Counted from the stretch's first letter, positions 41,892-51,277 are shown. The stretch: DNA of 54,651 nucleotides from an uncultured bacterium (GCA_949288455.1 CASEKF010000062.1:1-54651); one strand, 5' to 3'. The notes: a model not told the origin generated them from the sequence alone. Program-made: numbers and translations.

Positions 41892-42494
41892 TTAATCATA
41901 AAGCATATTTGCGCAAATATATTCTCTAACTTCGTCGGGCACAAGATATCTTATAGATTTGCCTTCTTTTATCCTGGTTCTTATATCGGTAGAAGAGATA
42001 TCGACTCCCGGAACGTTCAAAGAAATAATTTTATCCCTGTTGGCAAACTTTTCAATTTTACGTTCAAGGTCTATAAAAGACGAGCCCGGCCTAGAAACTG
42101 CGACAAAAAATTCCAATTTTCCAAGAAGTTCGTCGAAACGGCTCCATACGTTATTTAAAACGGCGTCCGCCCCCGTTATGAAGACTAAACGTCTATCGCT
42201 ATTCTGTCTTAAAAGCTCGTCGACCGTATCTATGGAATATGAAAGTCCTCCCCGTCTAAGCTCTATATCCGACGCTTCAAACTTAGGGTTAGATTTAATC
42301 GCCAATTTCAACATATTAAACCTGTCGTTTCCTCCGGCAAAATTTGAGCCGACAATTTTATGAGGAGGCGTAAAATTAGGAATAAAAAGAACCTTGTCAA
42401 GCCTAAAAGAGTTTAACGCTTCCTCCCCCGCTATTAAATGACCAAAATGGATAGGATTAAAAGTTCCCCCCATAACGCCTACAATTTCAGACAT
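41892..42494 (-). CDS. nadD: Nicotinate-nucleotide adenylyltransferase
   Basis: The 200-aa nucleotidyltransferase has GVMGGTFNPIHFGHL (the HxGH active-site motif), FIPNFTPPHK, the ISSTDIRTRIKEGKSIRYLVPDEVREYI block (SSTxIR) and a C-terminal helix. It makes deamido-NAD from nicotinate mononucleotide and ATP in NAD synthesis. It is first in the leftward nadD-rsfS unit, with a promoter at 42533-42561. Confidence 0.94.
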   Translation of the reverse strand: MSEIVGVMGGTFNPIHFGHLIAGEEALNSFRLDKVLFIPNFTPPHKIVGSNFAGGNDRFNMLKLAIKSNPKFEASDIELRRGGLSYSIDTVDELLRQNSDRRLVFITGADAVLNNVWSRFDELLGKLEFFVAVSRPGSSFIDLERKIEKFANRDKIISLNVPGVDISSTDIRTRIKEGKSIRYLVPDEVREYICANMLYD

Positions 42495-42532
42495 TTTGTT
42501 ATCCCGGAAAAATAAAATTTAAATGGTTTAAA

Positions 42533-42561
42533 ATTCTAACGTTTTTTCGCAAACCCTTCAA
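42533..42561 (-). promoter_or_regulatory. Promoter of nadD-rsfS
   Basis: On the minus strand TTGAAG (42561-42556), 17-bp spacer, TAGAAT (42538-42533), 39 bp ahead of the nadD start. It is divergent from lptD. Confidence 0.6.
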
Positions 42562-42666
42562 GCAAACAAAAATTAATCGTCAGAAGCATTAAGTATAGCA
42601 GGAAGAATTTATCGATTGTCAAAACAGAATAAGACGGTTCGGGTTATTTTCCGGAGGGACTTTATT

Positions 42667-44865
42667 TTGTCAAGCATAAGGCTTATCGTTATATATATAT
42701 TTCTTTCGGCGGGAATATTTGTATTGACCGCTTCAAACGCCTATCCAAACGCAAACGTATCTCCAATATCTTTGCAAAGAAGAGATCCGTTCCAAATCGT
42801 ATTTCCCGCGACAAATTTTTCACAAAAAAACGACAGATTAGCAATGCGTAAGCAAACATCAAAAAAGGCGAAAGCGGCAAATCAAAAAGCAAATATATCG
42901 GCGGAACAAATAACGTACAAAAATCAAAAAGCCATGGCTTCAGGAAACGCTACAGTTATATATAGAGACGCCGTAATAAAAGCCGATACAATTATTTACG
43001 ACGAATTAAATAGAACTATTACCGCTTCCGGCAACGTAGACGTCACGCAGAAAAACAGCAATTTAAAAGGAGATTACGGAACATATAACTTAGACGACGG
43101 AAGCGCGGAATTAATTAACGCTTACGGAAGCACGGACGAAGTAATTCAAAATGATAAAAAAATTCAAGGCAAAATATATTTTTGGGGCGAAAAAATCACT
43201 AGAGACGAAAAATCTACGAAGATTAAAAACGCCGTAATAACTACCTGCGACTGTCCCAGACCTGACATTCACTATCATATTACAAGCGAAGAAACGGAAA
43301 TAATACCGGGAGATAAAATAATCGCTTATAAATCAAAATTAAAATTCAAAGAAAAAACCTTTCTTAATTATAACCGTTTAGAATTATCGCTCGATAAAAA
43401 GAAGCAAAGCCTTATACCGACGATAGGAAGAAACGAAAATGACGGTTGGTATCTCAAAAAAGATCTTGACTTCAAATTGTTTAATAATCCGGGCATCGCT
43501 CATATTGATCTTTATGAAAAAACGGGGATAGGCTTTGGAATAAAATACCCATACTCTTTGCTGGGAGGCAAAATCTTCGGATATCTGGATTATTATGATC
43601 ATACTCCCGCCTCAACGGCAGTGATAACGGAAAACCTCACTAACGACCAAAGAGAAATGACCATAGGAGAAAAAGAACTTAGAAATGATTTAAGATATGA
43701 AATAGGCAACGGATATTACGCAGGATTTAATTTAGGCTCATACGATTATCAATATCCGGGGGAATTGAGCAGCAGTTGGAACAATTATTACTTTTACTTT
43801 GGAAGAAGTACGGAAAACCAATCTATACTTCTATCGCAAGCCACTACGGACTATAATACTTATACTTATCAAAGCAAATCTCTTGAATTTGCCCAAAAAT
43901 TAGGCGAAGGATGGACTTGGAGAGTCGGAGGATATAATAGCGGATATGCCGGGAGTATCGACACAAACGACTCAATCTGGAGATATTATACGAATCTGAA
44001 TTATTCAAACGACTTTAGCGAAGCAAATTTAACATACTTAAGAACTAACACAAGCGAACTTTATCATCTGGATAAAATTCCGGAGATAAATTTTATGACT
44101 AAAAATCTCAATATAGCCGGTCTGCCCATAAAAGCGGCGGTCAGCGCGGGCAGCTACAGAGAGGAACCCAGCGGACTAGCTCTAAATAGAGGCAAATTTT
44201 ATATAGGGCTCGAACCCGTAAGCGTAGCGGTAGGCAATTACGGCAAGCTGGACATAGGCGGAGGTTTTCAGCAAACGCTGTGCGACGACGGAAGCGGCAG
44301 ATATGTATTCAGCGGGGAAACCGCATATAAACACAAAATTACTGATAATATAAACTTGAGTTTAAATTACCTCTTCCAATCTCCTAAAGGACACTCGCCG
44401 TTTATAGACGATTACGTTCCTTCATACAGCTTATTCACAGTGGGAGCCGAAATCTTCAACGGAGATTCATGGAAATTTTCAATATCAGGCGGATACGACT
44501 ATCTTTACGACGTAAGAACAAGTATAATAACGACTTTAAAGCTTAAACCGAGCGAAAAATTTGACTGGACTTTAAGCGCTCATTATAATGCCAATACTCA
44601 TGAGCTTCCCAACCTTACTTCTCAGCTTAAAGTAGATTTAGGGAACGGATTTTCAATTGAAAACTGGACTTTATACGATAATATCAACGACAGATTTACA
44701 TACCTAAACATAGGAATAACAAAAGAAACGCATGACTTCGTCACTAAACTTTTATATAGGAATCAACAAAAAGAGCTATGGCTTCAATTTTATTTAAAAG
44801 CTTTTCCTGAAGAACCTGAAATTATACTGCCTTCCCCTAACCATATTATAAGCCCGAATCAATAA
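42667..44865 (+). CDS. lptD: LPS-assembly outer-membrane protein LptD-like (OstA)
   Basis: The protein of about 732 aa has a signal peptide (SSIRLIVIYIFLSAGIFVLT, cleavage near ASNAYPNA). An OstA beta-jellyroll domain spans about 70-170 (ISAEQITYKNQKAMASGNATVIYRDAVIKADTIIYDELNRTI). A short segment with the DCPRPDIHYHI motif often seen in non-proteobacterial LptD leads into a beta-barrel rich in alternating Tyr/Trp/Gly strands, to residue 720. It would insert LPS into the outer leaflet. I choose TTG 42667 because GGAGGG lies 8 nt upstream and the signal peptide then has normal length; TTG 42616 would add 17 residues. No paired LptE is seen. The 3' end overlaps the convergent lipoprotein gene by 7 bp. 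Confidence 0.85.
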   Translation: MSSIRLIVIYIFLSAGIFVLTASNAYPNANVSPISLQRRDPFQIVFPATNFSQKNDRLAMRKQTSKKAKAANQKANISAEQITYKNQKAMASGNATVIYRDAVIKADTIIYDELNRTITASGNVDVTQKNSNLKGDYGTYNLDDGSAELINAYGSTDEVIQNDKKIQGKIYFWGEKITRDEKSTKIKNAVITTCDCPRPDIHYHITSEETEIIPGDKIIAYKSKLKFKEKTFLNYNRLELSLDKKKQSLIPTIGRNENDGWYLKKDLDFKLFNNPGIAHIDLYEKTGIGFGIKYPYSLLGGKIFGYLDYYDHTPASTAVITENLTNDQREMTIGEKELRNDLRYEIGNGYYAGFNLGSYDYQYPGELSSSWNNYYFYFGRSTENQSILLSQATTDYNTYTYQSKSLEFAQKLGEGWTWRVGGYNSGYAGSIDTNDSIWRYYTNLNYSNDFSEANLTYLRTNTSELYHLDKIPEINFMTKNLNIAGLPIKAAVSAGSYREEPSGLALNRGKFYIGLEPVSVAVGNYGKLDIGGGFQQTLCDDGSGRYVFSGETAYKHKITDNINLSLNYLFQSPKGHSPFIDDYVPSYSLFTVGAEIFNGDSWKFSISGGYDYLYDVRTSIITTLKLKPSEKFDWTLSAHYNANTHELPNLTSQLKVDLGNGFSIENWTLYDNINDRFTYLNIGITKETHDFVTKLLYRNQQKELWLQFYLKAFPEEPEIILPSPNHIISPNQ

Positions 44866-45578
44866 CTATACACATTAACGTCAAACATTACGATATCGGC
44901 GTTTTCGTAAGGAGTCCCTGCGGGTATATTAGAATCATAACAATCGTTTAACATATCGTTAGGATAGCTTGACGGCACGTCTACGGCGCCCGAAGTAAGA
45001 CTAACGGTAATCGTATACTGGCTGCTGACGGATAAATCCGGCCCTATAGTGTCTATAAATTTTCCCAATTCAGCTCCCGACGTATCGGTAACAAGAGCTT
45101 GAGCCGTAAAGGTATTCTGAATATAGTTATCAAAAACTACCGAAGAATTATTCAAGGGAAAAGTTATTATAGCCATAGACATATCGTCGGAATAGGACAC
45201 GTAATTAGTAAGATCCGCAATATAAGACAGAATCCTATCGGAAGGACTTATTCTGTGATACCAAATATACTGAGGAGCAGATAAACTATCGGGTTTATAT
45301 ATTCGAATAACGTCAGTAAAAGTACCTATATCGTCAGATTGAATCGGCTGAGCCTCGGCATTTAAAAGTATAGCGTAGTAAAGATTTCCGGATATTTCTC
45401 CGTTAACGGCGAATCGAAACGTAATATAACGCTGCGTTTCTTCCTGACTTGGATCGGAAGGGTTAATTACTACCGAGCCGGAACTTGAAGAACTAGAGGA
45501 AGACCCCTCGCTCGCACAGGAAAAAAGGAAAGAAACCGTAACTATAACAAAAAATAAAACGAAATGTTTTCTCTTCAA
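44859..45578 (-). CDS. Lipoprotein of unknown function with Ser-rich linker
   Basis: The 239-aa protein has a lipoprotein signal (VIVTVSFLFSCAS, Cys21) followed by a Ser-rich tether (EGSSSSSSSSGS). The remaining 200 residues are beta-strand-like (RYITFRFAVNGEISGNLYYAILLNA, QYTITVSLTSGA) with no recognised family. The start is TTG 45578 with GGAGG 9 nt upstream. It is convergent with lptD (7-bp overlap of stops) and divergent from lnt. Placement beside lptD and lnt suggests an envelope role, by position only. Confidence 0.75.
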   Translation of the reverse strand: MKRKHFVLFFVIVTVSFLFSCASEGSSSSSSSSGSVVINPSDPSQEETQRYITFRFAVNGEISGNLYYAILLNAEAQPIQSDDIGTFTDVIRIYKPDSLSAPQYIWYHRISPSDRILSYIADLTNYVSYSDDMSMAIITFPLNNSSVVFDNYIQNTFTAQALVTDTSGAELGKFIDTIGPDLSVSSQYTITVSLTSGAVDVPSSYPNDMLNDCYDSNIPAGTPYENADIVMFDVNVYSY

Positions 45579-45623
45579 AATATAAAACCTCCGGATATAC
45601 GACGTGGAAACTTTAAGTAGTTA

Positions 45624-47153
45624 ATGAATACAGTAATAAAAACCAACGCTTTACTTTTAAATTTCTTTCTTTCAGTTCTTAGCGGATTCCTGCTTGTAAT
45701 GACAATTCCAGGGACTAACGCTCCTTTAGCGGCATGGATAGCCTTAGTCCCGGCAATTTTAAATTTAAACGGATCCTCTTTTACAAAAGCGTTTTTTTTC
45801 TCGTTTTTAACGGGATTTTTATATTTTTCCTCGCTTCATTTATGGGCAAACGTTTTCGGCTGGGAAGTCTGGCTGGCGTCTTCGTTAGTACATCCAATAT
45901 GCGCAGGCATGTGGGGAGGCCTTGCAAGCTTATGCTTAACGAACAAATATTCGAGTTCGTTTGTTCGAATATTTGTTCCGGCAGGATTATGGGTAATATT
46001 CGAACATTTCAAAACTCTAGGCGTTCTGGGAGTAAACTGGGGAAGTTTAGCTTACTCGCAATATCAATGTATTGAATTAATACAAATAGCCGGAATAACA
46101 GGCATGTACGGAATAACGTTCCTATTGGCTTTTTCTTCAAGCTTAATAAGCGAATTGATACGCCTGGTTATCTTAAAACAACAGATAACCAAACTTCATA
46201 TTCTTATTGTCGCGGCATTTGTTATCATTTTAATAAGCGTTATAAAATATGGGGCCTTAGTAATTCATGAAGACGAAACGCAAGCCGGCACATCCATTCG
46301 AATAGGCATAGTTCAGCCTTCATTTGAAATGGCAATAAAAACGGATCCTTACTATAAAAAGTTCATGTTAGCTCATATTATAAATCTTATACGTCAATGC
46401 GAAAAAGAGCGGCCTGACATTATAATACTTCCCGAAACTTCTATACCGTATGCCTTGCCGAACAGGCCTATGCAATTAATTATGTCGAAGCTTGCAAAAG
46501 ACGTCAGAACGCCGATAGTATACGGAGCGATAACTATAAACGAACGACAGCAGACGTATAACAGCGCCGTTTTATACGACTCATATGGAAAAGTCTCCGG
46601 CATTTACAGCAAAAGGAAGCTTGTGCCCTTCGGCGAATATCTTCCGCTGCCGGATTCCTGGCGTACAATGCATAAACAGCTAAAACGAATTCCAAACTTT
46701 ACTCCGGGCACACAACTCGCGAATTTCTCAATAAAAGGACAAAAATTTGGCGCCATAATATGTTTCGAATCAGATTTTCCGGCTTACGTTACGGAAGCGG
46801 TCAATCATGGGTCTAAATTCATAGTCGCTCTTACAAACGACGCATGGTTTGAAAACTACAGCGTCGCCGAAAATCATGTCAGCTGGAACGCGATACGAGC
46901 CGCAGAAAGCCATGCTCCGATCATCCAATCGGCCAACGCGGGCATAAGCGCGATAATAAATCGAAACGGGAAAATACTAAAACGTATCGAATTGTTTAAT
47001 AGAGCCGTTATGTGCGAAGAAATAAAATTACTCTCCACGGGTTCTTTTTACGCTAAAAACGGAGAAATTTTTCTTGTCGCGTGTTATTTTATTACTTTAT
47101 TAGCAATGTTGACTATAGTTTTAAATAAAACGCAGAAAACGGAGAAAACATGA
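45624..47153 (+). CDS. lnt: Apolipoprotein N-acyltransferase
   Basis: The 509-aa protein has six to seven N-terminal membrane helices (about 1-215) followed by a periplasmic carbon-nitrogen hydrolase domain. The Glu-Lys-Cys triad is Glu in ILPETSIPYAL near residue 272, Lys in YSKRKLVPFGEYLP near 330, and Cys in GAIICFESDFPAYV near 380. A last membrane helix (about 475-500) ends the protein. It transfers a third acyl chain to the N-terminal cysteine of lipoproteins; at least three lipoprotein genes lie in this window. The next gene overlaps it (ATGA at 47150). Confidence 0.95.
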   Translation: MNTVIKTNALLLNFFLSVLSGFLLVMTIPGTNAPLAAWIALVPAILNLNGSSFTKAFFFSFLTGFLYFSSLHLWANVFGWEVWLASSLVHPICAGMWGGLASLCLTNKYSSSFVRIFVPAGLWVIFEHFKTLGVLGVNWGSLAYSQYQCIELIQIAGITGMYGITFLLAFSSSLISELIRLVILKQQITKLHILIVAAFVIILISVIKYGALVIHEDETQAGTSIRIGIVQPSFEMAIKTDPYYKKFMLAHIINLIRQCEKERPDIIILPETSIPYALPNRPMQLIMSKLAKDVRTPIVYGAITINERQQTYNSAVLYDSYGKVSGIYSKRKLVPFGEYLPLPDSWRTMHKQLKRIPNFTPGTQLANFSIKGQKFGAIICFESDFPAYVTEAVNHGSKFIVALTNDAWFENYSVAENHVSWNAIRAAESHAPIIQSANAGISAIINRNGKILKRIELFNRAVMCEEIKLLSTGSFYAKNGEIFLVACYFITLLAMLTIVLNKTQKTEKT

Positions 47154-48049
47154 ATATTGCGATAAAAACGGCGCTGATAGCCGGCATTTGCCTGTTTATA
47201 ATTCTTCCAATATCAGCGCAGGAAAACCAGGATATAAACCTTCAAAAAAAACCGGCTTCGCCTCGAAAAAGCGAAATACCTCCGATAAAAGAGCCTGAAT
47301 TTGCAAACAATCCCAAAACCGTTAAAATGACTGCGGACAGATTGTTATACGACGATCAAACAAAAATATCTCAGCTTCGAGGAAACGTAAAAATTACTTA
47401 CGGAGATTCGGTAATTACGTCGCGATACGCTACGTTTCATGGAGACTCTAAAGAAGCGTTTTTTACCGGAGGGGTACGACTATTTCGTCCCGGAACCACT
47501 CTTACGGGAGATAAAATGGACGTCTACTACAATGAAGAAAGAGCCGTAATAAAAGAAAACGTAAGAGGAGTCTCTTACCAAAAACAAGAGAAAAAGCCGG
47601 GTAAAAAACAAGGAACCCCGGATGAAGAAGCCCCGTTAATTATAACTTGCAGACAAGCCGAGTATTTCTGGGGAAACGAAGAAGCATACGTAGACGGAAA
47701 CGTCAGAATATCGAAAAACGACAAACGGGCGTATGCCGACCATGGACATTACAGCCAAAGTATTCAAACGGTTATTCTAACCGATAACGTACGATTTGAA
47801 CAAGGCTCCGGCAACTGGATGACCTGCCCTGAAGCGGTCTTCGATATAAAAGCCGAAACCTTCGCGGCTAAAGGAGGAGTCAGCGCCGAAATAGAAATAG
47901 CGTCTCCGGAACAACAAGAAAATAACGACGAGAAAAGCGCTAACAATCAAAAGGATAATCTGAAAGAGTTGCCTGAAGATAGAGTATTGGTTCCGAAAAT
48001 AGAGCCGCAAGAAACAGACGAAGTTATATTCACGGAAGAAGATTTTTAA
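47150..48049 (+). CDS. LptA/OstA-like periplasmic protein
   Basis: The 299-aa protein has a signal peptide (LIAGICLFIILPISAQE) and an OstA-type beta-jellyroll of repeated short strands (VKMTADRLLYDDQTKISQLRGNVKITYGDSVITSRYATF; AFFTGGVRLFRPGTTLTGDKMDVYY; AEYFWGNEEAYVDGNVRISKND). It is the likely LptA-type bridge passing LPS to LptD. The C-terminal 60 residues are acidic and low complexity. The start overlaps the lnt stop (ATGA), so translation is coupled. The IS element begins within about 40 nt of its stop, or could even have supplied the last codons, as the insertion point is not resolved. Confidence 0.85.
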   Translation: MNIAIKTALIAGICLFIILPISAQENQDINLQKKPASPRKSEIPPIKEPEFANNPKTVKMTADRLLYDDQTKISQLRGNVKITYGDSVITSRYATFHGDSKEAFFTGGVRLFRPGTTLTGDKMDVYYNEERAVIKENVRGVSYQKQEKKPGKKQGTPDEEAPLIITCRQAEYFWGNEEAYVDGNVRISKNDKRAYADHGHYSQSIQTVILTDNVRFEQGSGNWMTCPEAVFDIKAETFAAKGGVSAEIEIASPEQQENNDEKSANNQKDNLKELPEDRVLVPKIEPQETDEVIFTEEDF

Positions 48050-48089
48050 TAATAGAATCGGTAGATATATAAAAACAGGAGTAAAACCA

Positions 48090-48497
48090 ATGATATTAGA
48101 TAGCAATTCGCATTCAGTATTTTTGCTATACTATCACTTGGTTCTTGTTGTAAAATATAGAAGAAATGTATTTGATGATATAATTTCTGAATTTGCCAGA
48201 AAAATATTTGTAAGAATTGGAACTTTCTACCACATTACTTTAGTACAATGGAATCATGATAAAGACCATGTACATATAATGTTCAAGGCTCATCCTAAAA
48301 CAGAATTGACAAAATTTATAAATGCGTACAAATCAGCAAGTTCTAGAATAATAAAAAAAGAATTTCCACATATAAAAAAATATCTTTGGAAAGAAATGTT
48401 TTGGTCTAAAAGTTTTTGTTTATTGACTACCGGAGGGGCTCCTATTGAAGTCATAAAAAAATACATAGAAGAGCAAGGAAAAAAGAATAAAAAATAA
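48090..48497 (+). CDS. tnpA: IS200/IS605 Y1 transposase TnpA
   Basis: The 135-aa Y1 HUH single-strand transposase has HUH motif His60-Val-His62 (HDKDHVHIMF) and nucleophile Tyr125 in VIKKYIEEQG. The N-terminus (SHSVFLLYYHLVLVVKYRRNVF) is typical. The gene is intact, with an ACAGGAGT ribosome site. It would excise and insert the element as single-stranded circles, usually at replication forks. It ends 19 nt before tnpB. Confidence 0.94.
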   Translation: MILDSNSHSVFLLYYHLVLVVKYRRNVFDDIISEFARKIFVRIGTFYHITLVQWNHDKDHVHIMFKAHPKTELTKFINAYKSASSRIIKKEFPHIKKYLWKEMFWSKSFCLLTTGGAPIEVIKKYIEEQGKKNKK

Positions 48498-48516
48498 TTT
48501 TGAAGAATGTAGACTG

Positions 48517-49656
48517 ATGAAACTCCTCAAAGCATATAAATTTAGAATTTATCCAAATGATGAACAAAAGATATTTTTTAGTAAAACTTTTGGTTGTGTT
48601 CGTCTTGTCTATAATCTTATGCTAAACGATAGAATTAAGGAATATGAAGAAAGCAAAGGTAATCCTAATAAACGGATAAAATATCCTACTCCTGCAAAAT
48701 ATAAAAAAGAATATGAATTTCTAAAAGAGGTTGATAGCTTAGCTCTTGCTAATGCTCAAATGAATTTGAATAAAGCATACAAGAATTTTTTTAGAGATAA
48801 ATCTATCGGTTTTCCCAAATTCAAATCTAAGAAAAATCCTGTACAAAGTTACACAACTAATAATCAAAATGGAAGTATAAATATTTTTGAAAATTGGTTA
48901 AAACTTCCTAAATTAAAAGAATTAATAAAGATAAAAGCACATAGGAAACTAGATGGTATAATAAAAGCCGCTACTATTTCGCGTACCGGAAGCGGTAAAC
49001 ATTTTATCTCTTTGTTGTGTGAAAGCGATATACAAGAATTACCAAAAACTAATTCATCAGTAGGAATTGACTTAGGTATTAAGGATATGGCTATTTTATC
49101 TACCGGAGAAAAAATCAAGAATATTAGATTTAGCAAACAATTAGAAGATAAACTAAAAAAAGAACAAAGAAAATTATCTAAAAGATTATTAGTGGCTAAA
49201 AAAGAAAATAGGAAATTACATGAATCTAAAAACTATCAAAAACAAAGAATTAAAGTAGCTAAGATACATGAAAAGATTATGAATATGAGAGTGGATTTCT
49301 TACATAAGTTAAGTATGGATATTATCAAAAATCACGATATTATCTGTATTGAAAACTTAAATATAAAGGGATTGCTTTGTAATCATAAATTAGCAAAATC
49401 TATCGCAGATGTATCTTGGCATAGTTTTATAAATAAATTGGAGTATAAAGCTAGATGGTATGGTAAAGAAATAATAAAAGTTGATAGATTATATCCATCT
49501 AGTCAAATATGCTCCGTATGTGGTTATAGAGGTGGCAAAAAAACTCTTGATATTAGAGAATGGACTTGTCCTGTTTGTCATACTCATCATGACAGAGATA
49601 TAAATGCAAGTAAAAATATATTGGCTGAAGGTCTAAGAATAAGAGAAATAGCCTAA
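48517..49656 (+). CDS. tnpB: RNA-guided nuclease TnpB
   Basis: The 379-aa TnpB has RuvC residues Asp185 (SVGIDLGIKD), Glu279 (ICIENLNIKGL) and Asp361 (HDRDINASKNI), all present. The zinc finger is Cys332/335 and Cys351/354. The N-terminal wedge/REC region (AYKFRIYPNDEQKIFFSKTFGC) is complete. TnpB proteins of this kind cut DNA guided by an omega-RNA made from the element's right end. All catalytic residues are kept, so the protein should be active. The start is ATG 48517. Confidence 0.94.
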   Translation: MKLLKAYKFRIYPNDEQKIFFSKTFGCVRLVYNLMLNDRIKEYEESKGNPNKRIKYPTPAKYKKEYEFLKEVDSLALANAQMNLNKAYKNFFRDKSIGFPKFKSKKNPVQSYTTNNQNGSINIFENWLKLPKLKELIKIKAHRKLDGIIKAATISRTGSGKHFISLLCESDIQELPKTNSSVGIDLGIKDMAILSTGEKIKNIRFSKQLEDKLKKEQRKLSKRLLVAKKENRKLHESKNYQKQRIKVAKIHEKIMNMRVDFLHKLSMDIIKNHDIICIENLNIKGLLCNHKLAKSIADVSWHSFINKLEYKARWYGKEIIKVDRLYPSSQICSVCGYRGGKKTLDIREWTCPVCHTHHDRDINASKNILAEGLRIREIA

Positions 49657-49782
49657 AAATTATAAAGAACCGTAGGAACTATGGGGATAGCTTGGTAAAT
49701 ATAGTTGGCTTATAAAAGCAACTACTTCCCAAGAAGAAGCTCCCACTTCAAAAGCTGTAAGCTTTAAGCGGGAGAGGTTCAC
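49657..49782 (+). ncRNA. Probable omega-RNA scaffold at the IS right end
   Basis: This is the conserved right-end sequence of tnpB-bearing IS605 elements, with the pattern ACCGTAGGAACTATGGGGA, ATAGTTGGCTTATAAAAGCA and the terminal CTCCCACTTC...GCGGGAG hairpin. In studied systems the omega-RNA spans the 3' end of tnpB and the right end, and its guide begins just outside the element. The guide would then read TTATGATATCGAGCGGCTAC (49783-49802). The RNA's 5' boundary cannot be set from sequence. Confidence 0.65.
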
Positions 49783-49844
49783 TTATGATATCGAGCGGCT
49801 ACATTATATCCGTCCAATAATATTACATAAAAAGGAGTTAACTT

Positions 49845-50153
49845 ATGAAGGTTATAAAATTAACGAAACAAAACTTTAGCAAAGAAGCGGAAGAATCGTC
49901 CATCCCGGTCTTAATAGACTTTTGGGCTCCCTGGTGCGGTCCATGCAGAATGTTTTCTCCAATTATAGAAGAGTTAGCGGAGGAAACGGACTCGGCTAAA
50001 ATTTGCAAAGTCAATATCGACGAAGAACCGGAGTTAGCGGAAAAATTTTCCATCGCCAGCATTCCGACAATATTAGTAATGAAAAACGGAAAAGAGACAA
50101 AAAAACATATTGGACTTACCACAAAAGAAAATCTTCTCGCTATGCTGAAATAA
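49845..50153 (+). CDS. trxA: Thioredoxin
   Basis: The 102-aa thioredoxin has the active site Trp30-Cys31-Gly-Pro-Cys34 (WAPWCGPCRM), the Asp in IPVLIDFWAPW and the cis-Pro in IASIPTILVMKNG. It reduces disulfides in the cytoplasm. ATG 49845 has AAAAGGAG upstream. It may have been transcribed with the genes upstream of the IS before the insertion; the element now supplies the intervening sequence. Confidence 0.96.
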   Translation: MKVIKLTKQNFSKEAEESSIPVLIDFWAPWCGPCRMFSPIIEELAEETDSAKICKVNIDEEPELAEKFSIASIPTILVMKNGKETKKHIGLTTKENLLAMLK

Positions 50154-50245
50154 CAATCGGATAATTTAAGAATAACAGGAAACGATTCGGCTTGCGATAG
50201 ATACGCGTAATTTAAATGTTATGAGTTCTTAAAGGAGAAAAATAC

Positions 50246-51277
50246 ATGAAAATTCTAGTCACCGGAGGGGCCGGTTTTATCGGCGGCAATTTTATAAGAT
50301 TTACGCGTAATAAATATCCTAACTATAAAATAGTATGCGTAGATTTATTAACTTACGCAGGCAATCTGGAAACCCTTGCCGACATGCTTGGAATGTCAAA
50401 TTTTAAATTTGAAAAAGCGGATATATCCAACGCGAAAGACATAGACAGAATTTTTAATGCGGAAAGACCGGATATAGCGGTAAATTTCGCGGCCGAATCT
50501 CATGTAGACAGATCCATAGAAGATCCCGGCTTATTCCTTAAAACAAATATTTTAGGGACTCAAACTCTCATGGACGCATGTATTAAATATAACGTCAAGA
50601 GATTTCATCAAGTCTCCACAGACGAAGTTTACGGAGATCTGCCGATTGATAAGCCGGAGCTTCTTTTTACGGAGAATTCTCCTATACATGCTTCTTCTCC
50701 TTATTCGGCCTCGAAAGCTTCGGCGGATCTTTTGTGTTTAGCATATCAAAGAACCTTCGCTTTACCTGCTACTATATCAAGATGTTCCAATAATTACGGA
50801 CCTTTTCACTTTCCCGAAAAACTTATACCTCTCGTAATAAGCAGGGCTCTAAACGATCAATCCATACCGGTGTACGGAGAAGGAAAAAATATACGAGATT
50901 GGCTCTACGTAGAGGATCACTGTTCCGCCATAGACAAAATAATCCATGAAGCTAAAAACGGAGACGTTTATAATATAGGCGGAGGATGCGAAAAACAGAA
51001 TATAGACGTGGTAAAACTGATCTTAAAAATATTAAATAAACCAGAGTCCCTTATAACGTATGTTAAAGATAGACCTGGGCATGACTTACGTTACGCGATA
51101 GACTACTCAAAGATAAAAACAGAGCTTGGATGGACCCCATCGGTTAAATTTGAAGAAGGACTTAAAAAAACGGTAGATTGGTATTTAACTAATAAAGACT
51201 GGTGGCAAAATATTATAAGCGGCGAATATAAAAATTACTATCAAAAAATGTATTCGGGGAGAGAAACGGCCAGATGA
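50246..51277 (+). CDS. rfbB: dTDP-glucose 4,6-dehydratase
   Basis: The 343-aa extended SDR has GGAGFIGGNFI (NAD-binding), STDEVYGDLP, and the YSASKASAD Tyr-x3-Lys motif near residue 160. AESHVDRSIEDP and KLIPLVISRALN are in the positions of RmlB. It makes dTDP-4-keto-6-deoxyglucose, the second step of dTDP-L-rhamnose synthesis. Its last codons overlap rfbD (ATGA), so the two are coupled. The first and third pathway enzymes (RfbA, RfbC) are not in this window. Confidence 0.95.
   Translation: MKILVTGGAGFIGGNFIRFTRNKYPNYKIVCVDLLTYAGNLETLADMLGMSNFKFEKADISNAKDIDRIFNAERPDIAVNFAAESHVDRSIEDPGLFLKTNILGTQTLMDACIKYNVKRFHQVSTDEVYGDLPIDKPELLFTENSPIHASSPYSASKASADLLCLAYQRTFALPATISRCSNNYGPFHFPEKLIPLVISRALNDQSIPVYGEGKNIRDWLYVEDHCSAIDKIIHEAKNGDVYNIGGGCEKQNIDVVKLILKILNKPESLITYVKDRPGHDLRYAIDYSKIKTELGWTPSVKFEEGLKKTVDWYLTNKDWWQNIISGEYKNYYQKMYSGRETAR

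Larger units (their letters stand above)
48050..49782 (+). mobile_element. IS200/IS605-family insertion sequence (tnpA + tnpB)
   Basis: The element encodes a HUH transposase (48090-48497) and TnpB (48517-49656) in the same direction. The right end is the well-known IS605-type pattern: AACCGTAGGAACTATGGGGA, then a hairpin CTCCCACTTCAAAAGCT / AGCTTTAAGCGGGAG and a terminal GAGGTTCAC at 49774-49782. The left end is not distinguishable in the 40 nt before tnpA and is given only approximately. Codon use (AAT, GGT, GCT, TCT) is clearly more A/T-rich than in the host genes, so it is a recent arrival. It separates lnt and the lptA-like gene from trxA. Confidence 0.85.
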
